Below are positions 25,851 to 33,469 of a stretch of 37,245 nt of DNA, piece by piece. The DNA comes from Elusimicrobiota bacterium (GTDB lineage Bacteria > Elusimicrobiota > Elusimicrobia > Elusimicrobiales > UBA9959). The stretch covers positions 1 through 37,245 of the forward strand of contig JAUSCK010000006.1 in assembly GCA_030651035.1 (NCBI GenBank). Direction: 5' to 3'. The notes beneath the pieces were generated by a model. The model did not search any database, had not been told where the DNA came from, and worked only from the letters and a program-made list of their open reading frames with translations. The first letter of the stretch is position 1; each line of letters begins with the position of its first letter. The position numbers and the translations under genes are program-made.

Positions 25851-26600
25851 ATGAAAAAGGGATTCGTGAAAATGCTGGCAGTAGCCCTGCTTGTTTCGCC
25901 GCTGGCCGGCTGCTTCGGCGGCCTCAAGCGCCTTAAGGTCGTGGATTTTACCGACCAGCGCGTCGGGGACCTTTCCCTCACCAAGAAGATGGTCGGCAAG
26001 CGCGAATTCCTTTTTTTCTCCACCACGAAGATGAGCGTTTTTCTGGACGGCAACGTGCAGGGGGTAATAACAGATTACCAGGGCAATCCCATCGAGGGCG
26101 TTACCGTTAAGGTGGTGCCCGATACCGGCAAAGCCGCGGCGGGCGGCGGAGGCGGGGACGAATTCGCGGCCACCGAGGAGAACGCCAATTCTTCGATAAA
26201 CCTTACCTTCTCCCCGGGCATCAGCGATACGATGGGCCTTTTCAAGATACATTTTTCCCTGCCCGTGACCGACGACGAAGTGGATGTGCGCGGCAAGCTG
26301 GTTTATAACCCCGGCTGGGACCAGCAGAGGATGAACCTGGGCAAGGCCTATGAGCCGCAGCTGAAGGAGTCCCCTTTCCGGCTTTACTACAACCTGGACA
26401 GCGGCTTCCTGGCTTTCGCCGAGGGAGTGCGCAAGATAATAGTGCAGCCCGTGGGCGAAGGCACGGGCAGGATGAAGAACCTGCCGGGGGCCAGGGCGCC
26501 CGAGTCGTCCAAGCCAGTCGCCGCTCCCGCCGCGGAGGGCGAGCCCGCCGCCGGCAAGGCCGAGGAAGACCTGTTCAAGGGCTTCGATTTCGGCCAGTAA
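25851..26600 (+). CDS. Lipoprotein with carboxypeptidase-regulatory-like beta domain
   Basis: Starting at ATG 25851 (rather than the GTG at 25839 inside a repeat) gives 249 residues with a lipoprotein signal: KK, hydrophobic core, and lipobox LAGC with the acylated cysteine near residue 21. Around residues 64-90 is 'GVITDYQGNPIEGVTVKV', the usual opening of CarboxypepD_reg-like or transthyretin-like beta-sandwich domains. The domain seems to run to ~200, and the last ~45 residues are Pro/Ala/Glu-rich, as in the MotB tail. It is probably anchored to the inner leaflet of the outer membrane or to the periplasmic face. Position right after motAB suggests a motor accessory; no specific function can be assigned. 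Confidence 0.8.
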   Translation: MKKGFVKMLAVALLVSPLAGCFGGLKRLKVVDFTDQRVGDLSLTKKMVGKREFLFFSTTKMSVFLDGNVQGVITDYQGNPIEGVTVKVVPDTGKAAAGGGGGDEFAATEENANSSINLTFSPGISDTMGLFKIHFSLPVTDDEVDVRGKLVYNPGWDQQRMNLGKAYEPQLKESPFRLYYNLDSGFLAFAEGVRKIIVQPVGEGTGRMKNLPGARAPESSKPVAAPAAEGEPAAGKAEEDLFKGFDFGQ

Positions 26601-26640
26601 AAATGGCGCAGCCATTTATTGCCGGACAGCCAGGCGGCTG
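26601..26640. terminator. Two tandem small hairpins after the lipoprotein gene
   Basis: AAATGGC-GCA-GCCATTT (26601-26617) starts immediately after the stop and is followed by CAGCC-AGGC-GGCTG (26627-26640). Neither has a clear downstream U-run, so termination or 3'-end protection is only possible. Confidence 0.35.
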
Positions 26641-26652
26641 GACCCATAAATT

Positions 26653-26730
26653 ATTCACATCGATGGACAGGATAGACAGGATAAAAAAGGGAAATAAAAA
26701 TCCTGTACATCCTGTTTATCCATGTTCAAT
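26653..26730. repeat. 9-nt-period inverted repeat, copy B (opposite orientation)
   Basis: ATTCACATCGATGGACAGG opens this copy and it ends in a TATCCATGTTCAAT arm, the reverse of copy A. It occupies the gap before mnmA. Confidence 0.85.
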
Positions 26731-26767
26731 CTTCAGGTTGCCCGGCGAAAAATACTAAAATATAGTC

Positions 26768-27841
26768 ATGAAGAAAGTCGTTGTCGCCATGTCAGGCGGA
26801 GTTGATTCCTCCGTCACCGCCGCGCTGCTTAAGAAAGAAGGCTATGATGTTGTCGGCGTGACCCTGAGGCTTTTTGCCGAGCGCAAGGACGCCGTAAAAT
26901 GCTGCGGGGGGGCTGACAGCGCCGCTAAGGCCCGGGCCTCGGCGCAGGCGCTGGGGATACGCCACTATTTTAAAAGCGCGCAGGAATTGTTCTCAAAAAC
27001 AGTGATAGATACTTTCGTTAGCGGCTACCTGGGGGGCTCCACGCCCAACCCCTGCGTGGAATGTAACCGCCACCTTAAATTCTCCTACCTTTTCGATATC
27101 GCCTGTTCCATGGGGGCGGATTTCCTGGCTACCGGTCATTATGCCGTCATAAAAAAAGAGGGCGGGGAATACGGCCTGTTCCGCGGGGCGGACCCGCTGA
27201 AAGACCAGAGCTATTTCCTGTATTGTCTCCGTAAGGAGCAGCTTGACCGGTTTCTTTTTCCGCTTGGCGGCATGACTAAAAAAGAAGTGCGCAAGCTGGC
27301 AGCGGAATTCTCCCTGCCTTCAGCCTCCGAGCCCGAATCGAACGACATCTGCTTCGTCACGGAGGGGAATTACGACCTTTACCTGAAGAAGACGGCCGGG
27401 ATAAAGCCCCGGCCGGGGAATATCGTGGACATGGCCGGAAAACGCCTGGGCCGGCATAGCGGTTTTTATAATTTTACCGTCGGCCAGCGGCGCGGCACCG
27501 GGGTTTACGGCGGGTCCCGGCTTTATGTCACCGAAGTGAGGCCCGAAGCCAACGAGGTGGTGCTTGGCCCGCTTGAGGCGGCGCACGGCTCCGCCTTTGC
27601 GATGTCCGGCCTGAACTGGCTGGCTGACCCCGGGAAAAAAGATTTCAGCTGCGCGGTCCAGATACGCTACCGGCACAAGCCGGCGCCCTGCCTTGTCAGC
27701 GTGAAGGAAGACGGTAAAGCGGAGGTCCGCCTTGAGAAGCCCCAGTTCGCGGTGGCTCCCGGCCAGGCCGCGGTATTTTACGAAGGGGACAGGGTTTTGG
27801 GCGGGGGGACGATAAGGGAAAGGATGAGGGATAAGGGATAA
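26768..27841 (+). CDS. mnmA: tRNA-specific 2-thiouridylase MnmA
   Basis: 357 residues, normal for the family. MnmA activates U34 of Lys/Glu/Gln tRNAs with ATP and inserts sulfur (s2U). The PP-loop SGGVDSS is at residues 9-15. The catalytic cysteine pair is C96 (TPNPCVECN) and C195 (SNDICFV). DQSYFLY and TVGQRRG motifs are present. No Shine-Dalgarno precedes the ATG; TAAAAT or TATAGT -10-like sequences lie within 12 nt upstream, so a leaderless transcript is possible. The stop codon falls inside an AGGGATA heptamer array. ddl follows 30 nt downstream, likely co-transcribed. Confidence 0.96.
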   Translation: MKKVVVAMSGGVDSSVTAALLKKEGYDVVGVTLRLFAERKDAVKCCGGADSAAKARASAQALGIRHYFKSAQELFSKTVIDTFVSGYLGGSTPNPCVECNRHLKFSYLFDIACSMGADFLATGHYAVIKKEGGEYGLFRGADPLKDQSYFLYCLRKEQLDRFLFPLGGMTKKEVRKLAAEFSLPSASEPESNDICFVTEGNYDLYLKKTAGIKPRPGNIVDMAGKRLGRHSGFYNFTVGQRRGTGVYGGSRLYVTEVRPEANEVVLGPLEAAHGSAFAMSGLNWLADPGKKDFSCAVQIRYRHKPAPCLVSVKEDGKAEVRLEKPQFAVAPGQAAVFYEGDRVLGGGTIRERMRDKG

Positions 27842-27854
27842 GGGATAAGGGCGG
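27811..27854. repeat. AGGGATA heptamer array at the end of mnmA
   Basis: Three exact AGGGATA units (27827-27847), with degenerate units on both sides, cover the last codons of mnmA and its TAA. The C-terminal residues of MnmA are therefore encoded by repeat, implying the array invaded or expanded at the gene end. Confidence 0.8.
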
Positions 27855-27871
27855 GATGAGAGAGATTTATT

Positions 27872-28954
27872 ATGAAAAAAAAGATCGTCGGTGTTATTTT
27901 CGGTGGGAAATCTTCGGAACACGAGGTTTCCATTGAGTCGGCGAAGACCGTTTGCGCCAAGCTGGAGAAGGCCGGTTTTTCCGTGCTGGCTTTTTATGCG
28001 CCCCGCAGCGGCGCCTGGCGGCTGGTGAAAGTAAAAGACCTGCTGTCGGACGGAAAGCTTGCCGGGCCGGAAATCGAGCCCTCGCTGGGCGGCGGCTGCT
28101 TCGTTAAAAAGGGCGGCGGCAGGCTTAAACCCGACGCGCTTTTTCCTATAATTCACGGTTCTACCGGAGAAGACGGGGTTTTGCAGGGCCTGCTGGAGCT
28201 TACCGGTATCCCCTACGCCGGCTGCGGCGTCACGGCTTCGGCCGTGGGGATGGATAAGATAATTTCAAAGGAGCTGGCGGCGCTGGACGGGATCCCCGTG
28301 CTGCCGCACGTGGTCATACGGGCGCATCAGAAAGCCTCGATGGCTCCGCTGCTCAAAAAAGCTATGAAGCTGGGCTTTCCTCTTTTTGTAAAGCCCGTGG
28401 CGCAGGGGTCTTCGGTCGGGATCACCAAAGTAAAGCGGCCGGCCGGGCTGCGCCCGGCGGTGCTCAACGCTTTCCGCTTTGACACAGCTGTGATGATAGA
28501 AAAAGGGATAGACCGGGCCAGGGAAATAGTCTGCGGGGTGCTGGGCTCCAGTGCCGCCGCCAAAGCCAGCGTGACCGGCGAAGTTGTGCCGAAGGGCAGG
28601 CACGAATTTTATGATTACGAGGCCAAGTATCTGGACAACGACGGGATGGAGCTGAAGCTGCCCGCGCCGCTTTCAGTCGAAACCTCGGAAAAGCTAAGGG
28701 CGCTGGCCGTGAAAATTTTCCTGGCGCTGGGCGGCTCCGGCCTGGCCCGCGTGGATTTCTTCGTGGACCCGAAGGACGAGAAAAAAGTCTATTTCTGCGA
28801 GATAAACACCCTCCCGGGTTTCACCTCGCACAGCCTTTACCCGCGCCTGTGGGAAAAAACCGGCCTGAAGCCTGAAAAGGTGCTTAAGGAACTGGTGGGC
28901 ATAGCCCTGCGCGCCGCGGCCCAGAAGCGCCGCCTCTCGATAGCAAGGAAATAA
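27872..28954 (+). CDS. ddl: D-alanine--D-alanine ligase
   Basis: 360 residues, an ATP-grasp enzyme that joins two D-Ala for peptidoglycan precursors in the cytoplasm. Motifs seen: N-terminal GGKSSEHEVS, then 'IHGSTGEDGVLQGLLEL', 'PLFVKP'-type segment (LFVKPVAQGSSVGI), a Mg-binding 'INTLPGFTSHSLYP' and R/D residues in the LARVDFF strand. Usual Ddl has HGxxGEDG, as here. It follows mnmA by 30 nt on the same strand and ends against a convergent gene. A PBP gene lies ~6.6 kb downstream but is separate. Confidence 0.95.
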   Translation: MKKKIVGVIFGGKSSEHEVSIESAKTVCAKLEKAGFSVLAFYAPRSGAWRLVKVKDLLSDGKLAGPEIEPSLGGGCFVKKGGGRLKPDALFPIIHGSTGEDGVLQGLLELTGIPYAGCGVTASAVGMDKIISKELAALDGIPVLPHVVIRAHQKASMAPLLKKAMKLGFPLFVKPVAQGSSVGITKVKRPAGLRPAVLNAFRFDTAVMIEKGIDRAREIVCGVLGSSAAAKASVTGEVVPKGRHEFYDYEAKYLDNDGMELKLPAPLSVETSEKLRALAVKIFLALGGSGLARVDFFVDPKDEKKVYFCEINTLPGFTSHSLYPRLWEKTGLKPEKVLKELVGIALRAAAQKRRLSIARK

Positions 28955-28956
28955 GC

Positions 28957-29045
28957 AGTGAGTAAGCGGGAAAGTGAGTGGGCAAGAAAGTGAGTGGCAC
29001 TCGTTCTCTTTCTCTCTTACTTACCTACTTTCCCGCTTACTCACT
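28957..29045. repeat. 19-bp perfect inverted repeat between convergent genes
   Basis: The 19-nt arm at 28957-28975 (AGTGAGTAAGCGGGAAAGT) is an exact reverse complement of 29027-29045, with a 51-nt spacer rich in GAAAGTGAGTG and CTCTTTC runs. It starts 3 nt after the ddl stop and overlaps the last codons of the minus-strand gene ending at 29041. A bidirectional terminator or a mobile/periodic repeat would both fit. Confidence 0.85.
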
Positions 29046-30993
29046 CACTTTCGTCTTCTTCCACGTATTCATATTCTTCTTCGGGCGCGACCTTCTTCTT
29101 GCCGGCGGCTTTCTTAGGCTTTGCGGCCGGCTTAACCGCGGCTTTCTGCTTTGCGGGGTTCTTAGCGGAGGGCTTTTTCGCGGCGTCGCCGGCCAGCGCG
29201 TTGAAAGCGGCTTTTCCGTCCTCGTTTGAGGGCGATACGGATTTTTTTGCGCGGTCCACCAGGAAAGTATAAGTGAGGCTGCCCGTTTTTGCGGGTATTA
29301 TGGCGTCTATCTCGAACGTTCCTTCTTCGGAGGCCGGCCTGACTTCCCACTTGACCCGGCTGTAGTTGCCGCCGGCTTTGGCTGAGTGCGCATCGATCTT
29401 GCTTTCAAGGATCTGGCCGGCGGGCTTCAGCTTATAGGTGCGGGTAATGAAGATTATTTCAGGCGTGGCGGCAGCGTCCTGCTGCGCCGCTTTTTGCTGG
29501 GCCTGGTCCTTAATCGCCTGCGGCTGCTCCGGCTTCTGCTCCCCTGCGGGCGGAGGCGTCTCTTTCTGTTCCGGCTGCTGGGCCGGCGTCTTCTGCTCGA
29601 ACTCCGCCGCGGGCTCCTGCTGGGCAGGCTTGGCGCCGGTAAAAGGCAGCGGGAAGGGGATAAACTTCGTGGCGTCAAACACGCCTAAATTCTTCATCAT
29701 TATCACGGCCCCCAGCAGCACCGCCACCAGCAGGACCAGCGTGACTATCAATTTGAAGACTTTTTTAAGCATCGGCACTATTGTCGAGCCCTTGCTGCTG
29801 CCCGTGTCCGTTATTTTTGTGGGCTTTACGGCTTCCGCGGGTTCAAGCTTGGCTGCCTGGTGGGCAGGGGCTTTTGCTACGCCGCCTGCGAAAGGATTGG
29901 CTTTTTCGGCCTGCTTTACAGGGGGTATGCCGAAAACCGTGTCCGAATTCTTCTCGACCTCCACCTTCTGAATTCTACCCGATGGGGGACCCCTGAATGC
30001 AACTTTAAGCTCGCCCACTGCGTTTTCAAGGTAAACCAGCTTGCCCATCACCTCGTGCTGGAACTGCGAGTTCTTAATGGAGGAGATAACCTCCCCCATC
30101 TGGTCGAGTTTAACCCTGAGGGGGTCCACCGCCGAATTGAGGTCCTGGCGCGTGGCCGATGTTCTGGCCAGGGAGTCGAGCCGCTGTATCAGGCTCTCAA
30201 GACCGGCCATGTCGGCTACCGCGGGGGACGGCGCTGAGGAGGCCGGCCTGGAAAAGTTTTCAATAACGGGCGCTTCTGCGGCCGCCGGCCTGGAAAAGGA
30301 TTCAATAATGGGGGGCAGTGCGGCTGCCGGAGTGAAGGAGATTGGTTCCGCTTCAGCCGCGGGCATTACCGGCGGCAGTTTCTGTTCACCGAGCTGCGGC
30401 TGCTCGTTCCACGCCGTAGGCTGCGGGAAAGCCCGCTGCGGCTCCAGGGCTATCCCCTCCGCCGCGGCGGGGGGCTGCGCGGTGCCTGGCGTCTCCTCGC
30501 TGGAGATGGTTTCTGAGCGGCGCTCAATGTGGGAAAGGGATATCGGGTCGAAGCTGGAGGAGGCCTGATGGGGCTGGGAAATGGCGGCGGGCTCGGGCCC
30601 GGCTTTGCCCAGGCGGTTGACGGCGATATTTATCCCTGAACTGTGCTCCGCGGGGGGGACCTGCTCCAATTGCTGCGAGGCGTGAAGGGGCTTGAAGCCT
30701 AAAGAAGTAATTCCGATAAGGTTCTGCTTCTCGGGTTCGGCCGCGGGGGCCGGATTTTCCTGTACCGCGGGAGCGGGGGCAAAGGTTTCCCTGGCGGCGG
30801 CGGGAGACCGGGCTCCTCCTGCAAGGGCTGAAAGCTCGGGATAAGTCGAGGACTCCTTCCAGTCTTCCGTTTTCTCTCCCACGGGCGTCTGCGGGCAGAC
30901 AAGCAGCGAAGGTGAAAAAGACGGGAGTTCCAGCAGTTTTTCCTTTTCAAAAGGACCGAGGATCTCATTGTTAACGTATGCCCAATATTTCAT
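29041..30993 (-). CDS. GYF-domain single-pass membrane protein
   Basis: 650 residues. Residues 1-48 read as a GYF_2 (DUF4339-like) domain: YWAYVNNEILGPFEKEKLLEL, with the W-x-Y and G-P-F motifs, and a W near 45. Residues ~50-260 are Pro/Ala/Glu-rich and disordered. A coiled coil (~261-334) precedes a single TM (~413-433). A Gln/Pro-rich periplasmic linker follows, then a beta-type domain (~510-590) and a Lys/Ala/Pro-rich tail ending in an acidic EEEYEYVEEDESE. A strong ribosome site (AGGAAGG) precedes ATG 30993. The layout GYF - Pro-rich - TM - periplasmic domain resembles Myxococcus GltJ, a gliding machinery protein, but no zinc-ribbon or TonB domain was seen. Function is unknown; a link with the nearby motor is speculative. 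Confidence 0.75.
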   Translation of the reverse strand: MKYWAYVNNEILGPFEKEKLLELPSFSPSLLVCPQTPVGEKTEDWKESSTYPELSALAGGARSPAAARETFAPAPAVQENPAPAAEPEKQNLIGITSLGFKPLHASQQLEQVPPAEHSSGINIAVNRLGKAGPEPAAISQPHQASSSFDPISLSHIERRSETISSEETPGTAQPPAAAEGIALEPQRAFPQPTAWNEQPQLGEQKLPPVMPAAEAEPISFTPAAALPPIIESFSRPAAAEAPVIENFSRPASSAPSPAVADMAGLESLIQRLDSLARTSATRQDLNSAVDPLRVKLDQMGEVISSIKNSQFQHEVMGKLVYLENAVGELKVAFRGPPSGRIQKVEVEKNSDTVFGIPPVKQAEKANPFAGGVAKAPAHQAAKLEPAEAVKPTKITDTGSSKGSTIVPMLKKVFKLIVTLVLLVAVLLGAVIMMKNLGVFDATKFIPFPLPFTGAKPAQQEPAAEFEQKTPAQQPEQKETPPPAGEQKPEQPQAIKDQAQQKAAQQDAAATPEIIFITRTYKLKPAGQILESKIDAHSAKAGGNYSRVKWEVRPASEEGTFEIDAIIPAKTGSLTYTFLVDRAKKSVSPSNEDGKAAFNALAGDAAKKPSAKNPAKQKAAVKPAAKPKKAAGKKKVAPEEEYEYVEEDESE

Positions 30994-31144
30994 AAGCGCC
31001 TTCCTGTTCCAGCTGATTGGCCGTCTGCCGGGCTAGCTCCCGATGCGGCACCGGCACAGTCCTGCGTCGCTACGCCTACCCCGTTGAATCGCGTCGCTCC
31101 GCTCTATACCGCCCAACCCCAGTAAGTCCAAAGTGAAAACATCT
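30994..31144. other. Divergent intergenic region, GC-rich part
   Basis: No gene is seen. It holds inverted segments (TGCCGGGCTAGCTCCCG...CGGCA near 31026-31052) and two similar units, GCGTCGCTACGC and GCGTCGCTCCGC, near 31065 and 31088. They look like a decayed palindromic repeat. Confidence 0.4.
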
Positions 31145-31174
31145 TTGCCTTATATGCTATAGCAATTCTAATAT
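31145..31174 (+). promoter_or_regulatory. Candidate promoter for the PrcB_C-like gene
   Basis: TTGCCT (31145-31150) is followed after 18 nt by TAATAT (31169-31174) in an AT-rich tract. It would give a leader of about 125 nt containing a nested hairpin. Match is moderate. Confidence 0.35.
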
Positions 31175-31220
31175 TTAGCTGTTACAAAAATAATAACTAA
31201 TAATTAAATCCTTACTCTAG

Positions 31221-31271
31221 GGCCGCAAAAGAGCGCAAGGCCTGCTGTTTATAGCTGTCAGGCCCGCGGCC
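31221..31271 (+). promoter_or_regulatory. Nested hairpin in the leader of the PrcB_C-like gene
   Basis: GGCCGC (31221-31226) pairs with GCGGCC (31266-31271), enclosing a second stem GGCCTG (31239-31244)/CAGGCC (31259-31264). There is no U-run after it. GAGG at 31295-31298 is the ribosome site for ATG 31306. A structured leader is likely, identity unknown. Confidence 0.45.
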
Positions 31272-31305
31272 TCAAACGCTGATATAAGTCTGCTGAGGCT
31301 CAATA

Positions 31306-32184
31306 ATGTACAATTTACCTATGGACGGCAAAATTTTGCGGCTGCTTATTTCTATCTTTTCCGGTCTTATAGTTGTCTTTGCTCTGCTTATACTGGTTAA
31401 TTATGTCGGCAGCCTCTCCGGCTCCCGCGCGGAGCTTCCGGGACAGGAGGAGGCTGGCGGCAAGCTGCCCGATGCCGGGGTGCTGGCCCAGCAGGCTTTG
31501 GCGGCGGCCAAGGCCGGCGGCGGGGGAAGGGCTTCAATGGTCCCCGGCCCGCGGCATGACCTTTCCACCGCGGCGGTCAACTCGCAAGGGGCCATAATGA
31601 TCGTGAAGGTGAAAGATTTCAGCGGGGTGGGGGAGACACCGCAGGACATGATGGCTATGCTTAACGAGATGGGCGGCGGCAGTAAAAAGAAGCCCGCCCC
31701 TATAGCGCTTAAAGATTCAGACCTGGATAAGAAAATAAGAAATTTAGGGTACGCCCCCGCTAAGGAGCCGAGCCTGAAGGTGTCCTCCATGCCGGAAATG
31801 GGGCGCAGGCCGGGGGAGGAGGGTGTTACCTTGTTCACGGCGCCGGTGGAATATAAGATCTACAAAAGCTCCGAAAACTGGTGGGCCTTCGCCAATTCGC
31901 ATAAATGCCGGTCAGCTATGGAGACGGGGGCAAAGCCCCTTGCCTCGCCGCTGTCCAGCCCCGACTTTTCAAAGGAGTCCGTGCTCGTCCTTATTTCGGT
32001 GTCGGAGCTGCCGAACGGCATCTTTAAAATAATCAAGTTTGAAAAAAACGGGCAGGAACTGCTGGTAAGCTACCGGGTGGACCCCCTGGCCATGGCCGCG
32101 GGCGGCGGAACGGATCAGCACGACTTTTACTCGGCCGCCGTCATTCCAAAAATCTCCGCCGTAAAGTTAATACAGGCCCCTTAG
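31306..32184 (+). CDS. Membrane-anchored protein with PrcB_C-like domain
   Basis: 292 residues. Start ATG 31306 has GAGG 7 nt upstream. Residues ~10-31 are a single N-terminal TM anchor without a clear cleavage site. A low-complexity Gly/Pro/Ala-rich stretch follows to ~110. The C-terminal domain (~185-292) has 'NSHKC...PDFSKESVLVLI', a G-I-F-K-I-I-K strand and a final 'A.VIPKIS.VKL' strand, resembling PrcB_C domains (PrcB is the partner of the PrtP protease in Treponema). Similarity is weak and no protease is adjacent. Function unknown; the domain is expected in the periplasm. Confidence 0.7.
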   Translation: MYNLPMDGKILRLLISIFSGLIVVFALLILVNYVGSLSGSRAELPGQEEAGGKLPDAGVLAQQALAAAKAGGGGRASMVPGPRHDLSTAAVNSQGAIMIVKVKDFSGVGETPQDMMAMLNEMGGGSKKKPAPIALKDSDLDKKIRNLGYAPAKEPSLKVSSMPEMGRRPGEEGVTLFTAPVEYKIYKSSENWWAFANSHKCRSAMETGAKPLASPLSSPDFSKESVLVLISVSELPNGIFKIIKFEKNGQELLVSYRVDPLAMAAGGGTDQHDFYSAAVIPKISAVKLIQAP

Positions 32185-32214
32185 ATCCCTGAACCGGTTC
32201 GGAATAAGAAAAAT

Positions 32215-32284
32215 GAACATGGATAGACAGGATGTACAGGATCGTTATTTTTTTATCCTGTCAATCCTGTATATCCATGTGATT
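32215..32284. repeat. 9-nt-period inverted repeat, copy C
   Basis: GAACATGGATAGACAGGATG opens the copy, followed by a T-rich loop and an ATCCTGTCAATCCTG arm. It lies in the gap between the convergent ends of the PrcB_C-like gene and pdxA, 36 nt before copy D. Confidence 0.85.
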
Positions 32285-32320
32285 ACTTCCGTTTCTTAAC
32301 CAGTTCCCGCTGGAGAGATC

Positions 32321-32377
32321 AAACATAGATAAACAGGATGGACAGGATTTGTTTTAATCCTGTTTATCAATGTGAAT
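32321..32377. repeat. 9-nt-period inverted repeat, copy D (short loop)
   Basis: AAACATAGATAAACAGGATG and ATCCTGTTTATCAATGTGAAT arms surround a short loop (TTGTTTTA). Copies C and D are in the same orientation, filling the convergent junction; D ends 4 nt before the pdxA stop. Confidence 0.85.
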
Positions 32378-32380
32378 GAT

Positions 32381-33325
32381 TTATTTTCTTAAATAGCCGG
32401 GTTTTTTTGTGAGTCTGGCGGCGAAAAGAACAGCCTCCCTCATGCCGGAGGCGTCCGCTTTGCCGCGCCAGGCTATGTCGAAGGCCGTGCCGTGCGCGGG
32501 GGAGGTGCGCGGGAAAGACAGCCCCCACGTCCAATGCACCGGCGGGCCGCCGCCGGGGGCGATCTTCAGGGGGGCCAGGGCCTGGTCGTGGTAAAGGCAG
32601 AGCAGCCCGTCGCATCTCCCGGCGAGGTGCGCGGCCCAGGCCGCGTCGGAGGGCGACGGGCCGGTCACGCGCAGGCCTTCCTTTTTTAACTCCCTGAGCG
32701 CCGGCAGCAGCGTTTTTATTTCTTCCCTGCCTATCACGCCGCCGTCCCCCGCGTGGGGGTTAAGGGCGCAGAGCGCGATGAGCGGCTTTTTATACCCCAG
32801 CGCTTTAAGCGCTGAATTAAAAAGGAGGGCCTTTTTCTTTACAAGCGCCTTAGTGAGCCTGGAGCTCAGGTCTTTGATCGGAACGTGTTCCGTGACCAGG
32901 GCGGCGTTAACCCGGCCGCGGGAAAAAAGCATCAGCGGCTCGCGCTTTTCAATGCTGCGGAAGAGGTCGGTGTGGGCGGGCGCGGGCGCGCCGGCCAGGG
33001 CCCAGGCTTCTTTCGAGATAGGGGCGGTGACCAGCGCGCTGAAAAGCCCCGACTTGATAAGCTTTACCGCCGCCAGCACGGCCTTTAAAGAGGCCGCCCC
33101 GCCGGGGGCTGTCGGGCCGGGGTTTGAGAAATCAAGGCCGGGCGCGTCAACCGGCAGCAGCGGGCAAAGGGCCGGGGTCCAGCCGGCCCGCTTGAGGGCG
33201 GCGGTGTCGCCGATCACAAAAAGGCGGCAGGCCCGGAGCGCGGCCGCGCTTTTCAGCGCCTTCACCGTTATCTCCGGCCCGATCCCCAGCGGGTCCCCCG
33301 CCGTTATGATTATATTAGGTTTCAC
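32381..33325 (-). CDS. pdxA: 4-hydroxythreonine-4-phosphate dehydrogenase PdxA
   Basis: 314 residues from a GTG start at 33325. PdxA oxidises 4-phospho-hydroxy-L-threonine with NAD in pyridoxal 5'-phosphate synthesis (DXP-dependent route). Motifs: N-terminal TAGDPLGIGPEI, TAPISKEA, metal-binding His in the AHTDLF and EHVPI segments and in AHGTAFD, 'NPHAGDGG', and YHDQALAPLK. It is slightly shorter than the usual ~330 residues. It lies downstream of a SurA-like gene on the same strand, the order known from surA-pdxA in proteobacteria, separated by repeat copy E. Confidence 0.95.
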   Translation of the reverse strand: MKPNIIITAGDPLGIGPEITVKALKSAAALRACRLFVIGDTAALKRAGWTPALCPLLPVDAPGLDFSNPGPTAPGGAASLKAVLAAVKLIKSGLFSALVTAPISKEAWALAGAPAPAHTDLFRSIEKREPLMLFSRGRVNAALVTEHVPIKDLSSRLTKALVKKKALLFNSALKALGYKKPLIALCALNPHAGDGGVIGREEIKTLLPALRELKKEGLRVTGPSPSDAAWAAHLAGRCDGLLCLYHDQALAPLKIAPGGGPPVHWTWGLSFPRTSPAHGTAFDIAWRGKADASGMREAVLFAARLTKKPGYLRK

Positions 33326-33390
33326 GTAGAAGGGATAAATACTACATCCGAATTAGCTATTTATTAAGAAGTTCGCTGCATGAAAGATTA

Positions 33391-33464
33391 AACATGGATA
33401 AACAGGATGAACAGGATTTTCATCACCTGTTCTTATCCTGTCTATCCTGTTCATCGATGTAAAT
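33391..33464. repeat. 9-nt-period inverted repeat, copy E
   Basis: AACATGGATAAACAGGATGA and an ATCCTGTCTATCCTGTTCATCG arm, with a short loop. Same orientation as A, C and D. It separates pdxA from the SurA-like gene. Confidence 0.85.
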
Positions 33465-33469
33465 TACTT

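Noticed and set aside
17363-26600. Ordinary flagellar operon
   Set aside because: No rod, hook, filament, export or FliM/FliN gene is present and FliF and FliG are reduced and fused; still, the rest of the genome could hold them, so this is rejected only for this window.
31306-32184. True PrcB protease partner
   Set aside because: Only a loose C-terminal resemblance is visible and no PrtP-like protease is adjacent, so only a PrcB_C-like domain is claimed.
18921-33464. The ACAGGAT repeats as a CRISPR array
   Set aside because: Units are 9 nt, arranged as inverted repeats in separate gaps, without regular spacers or cas genes.
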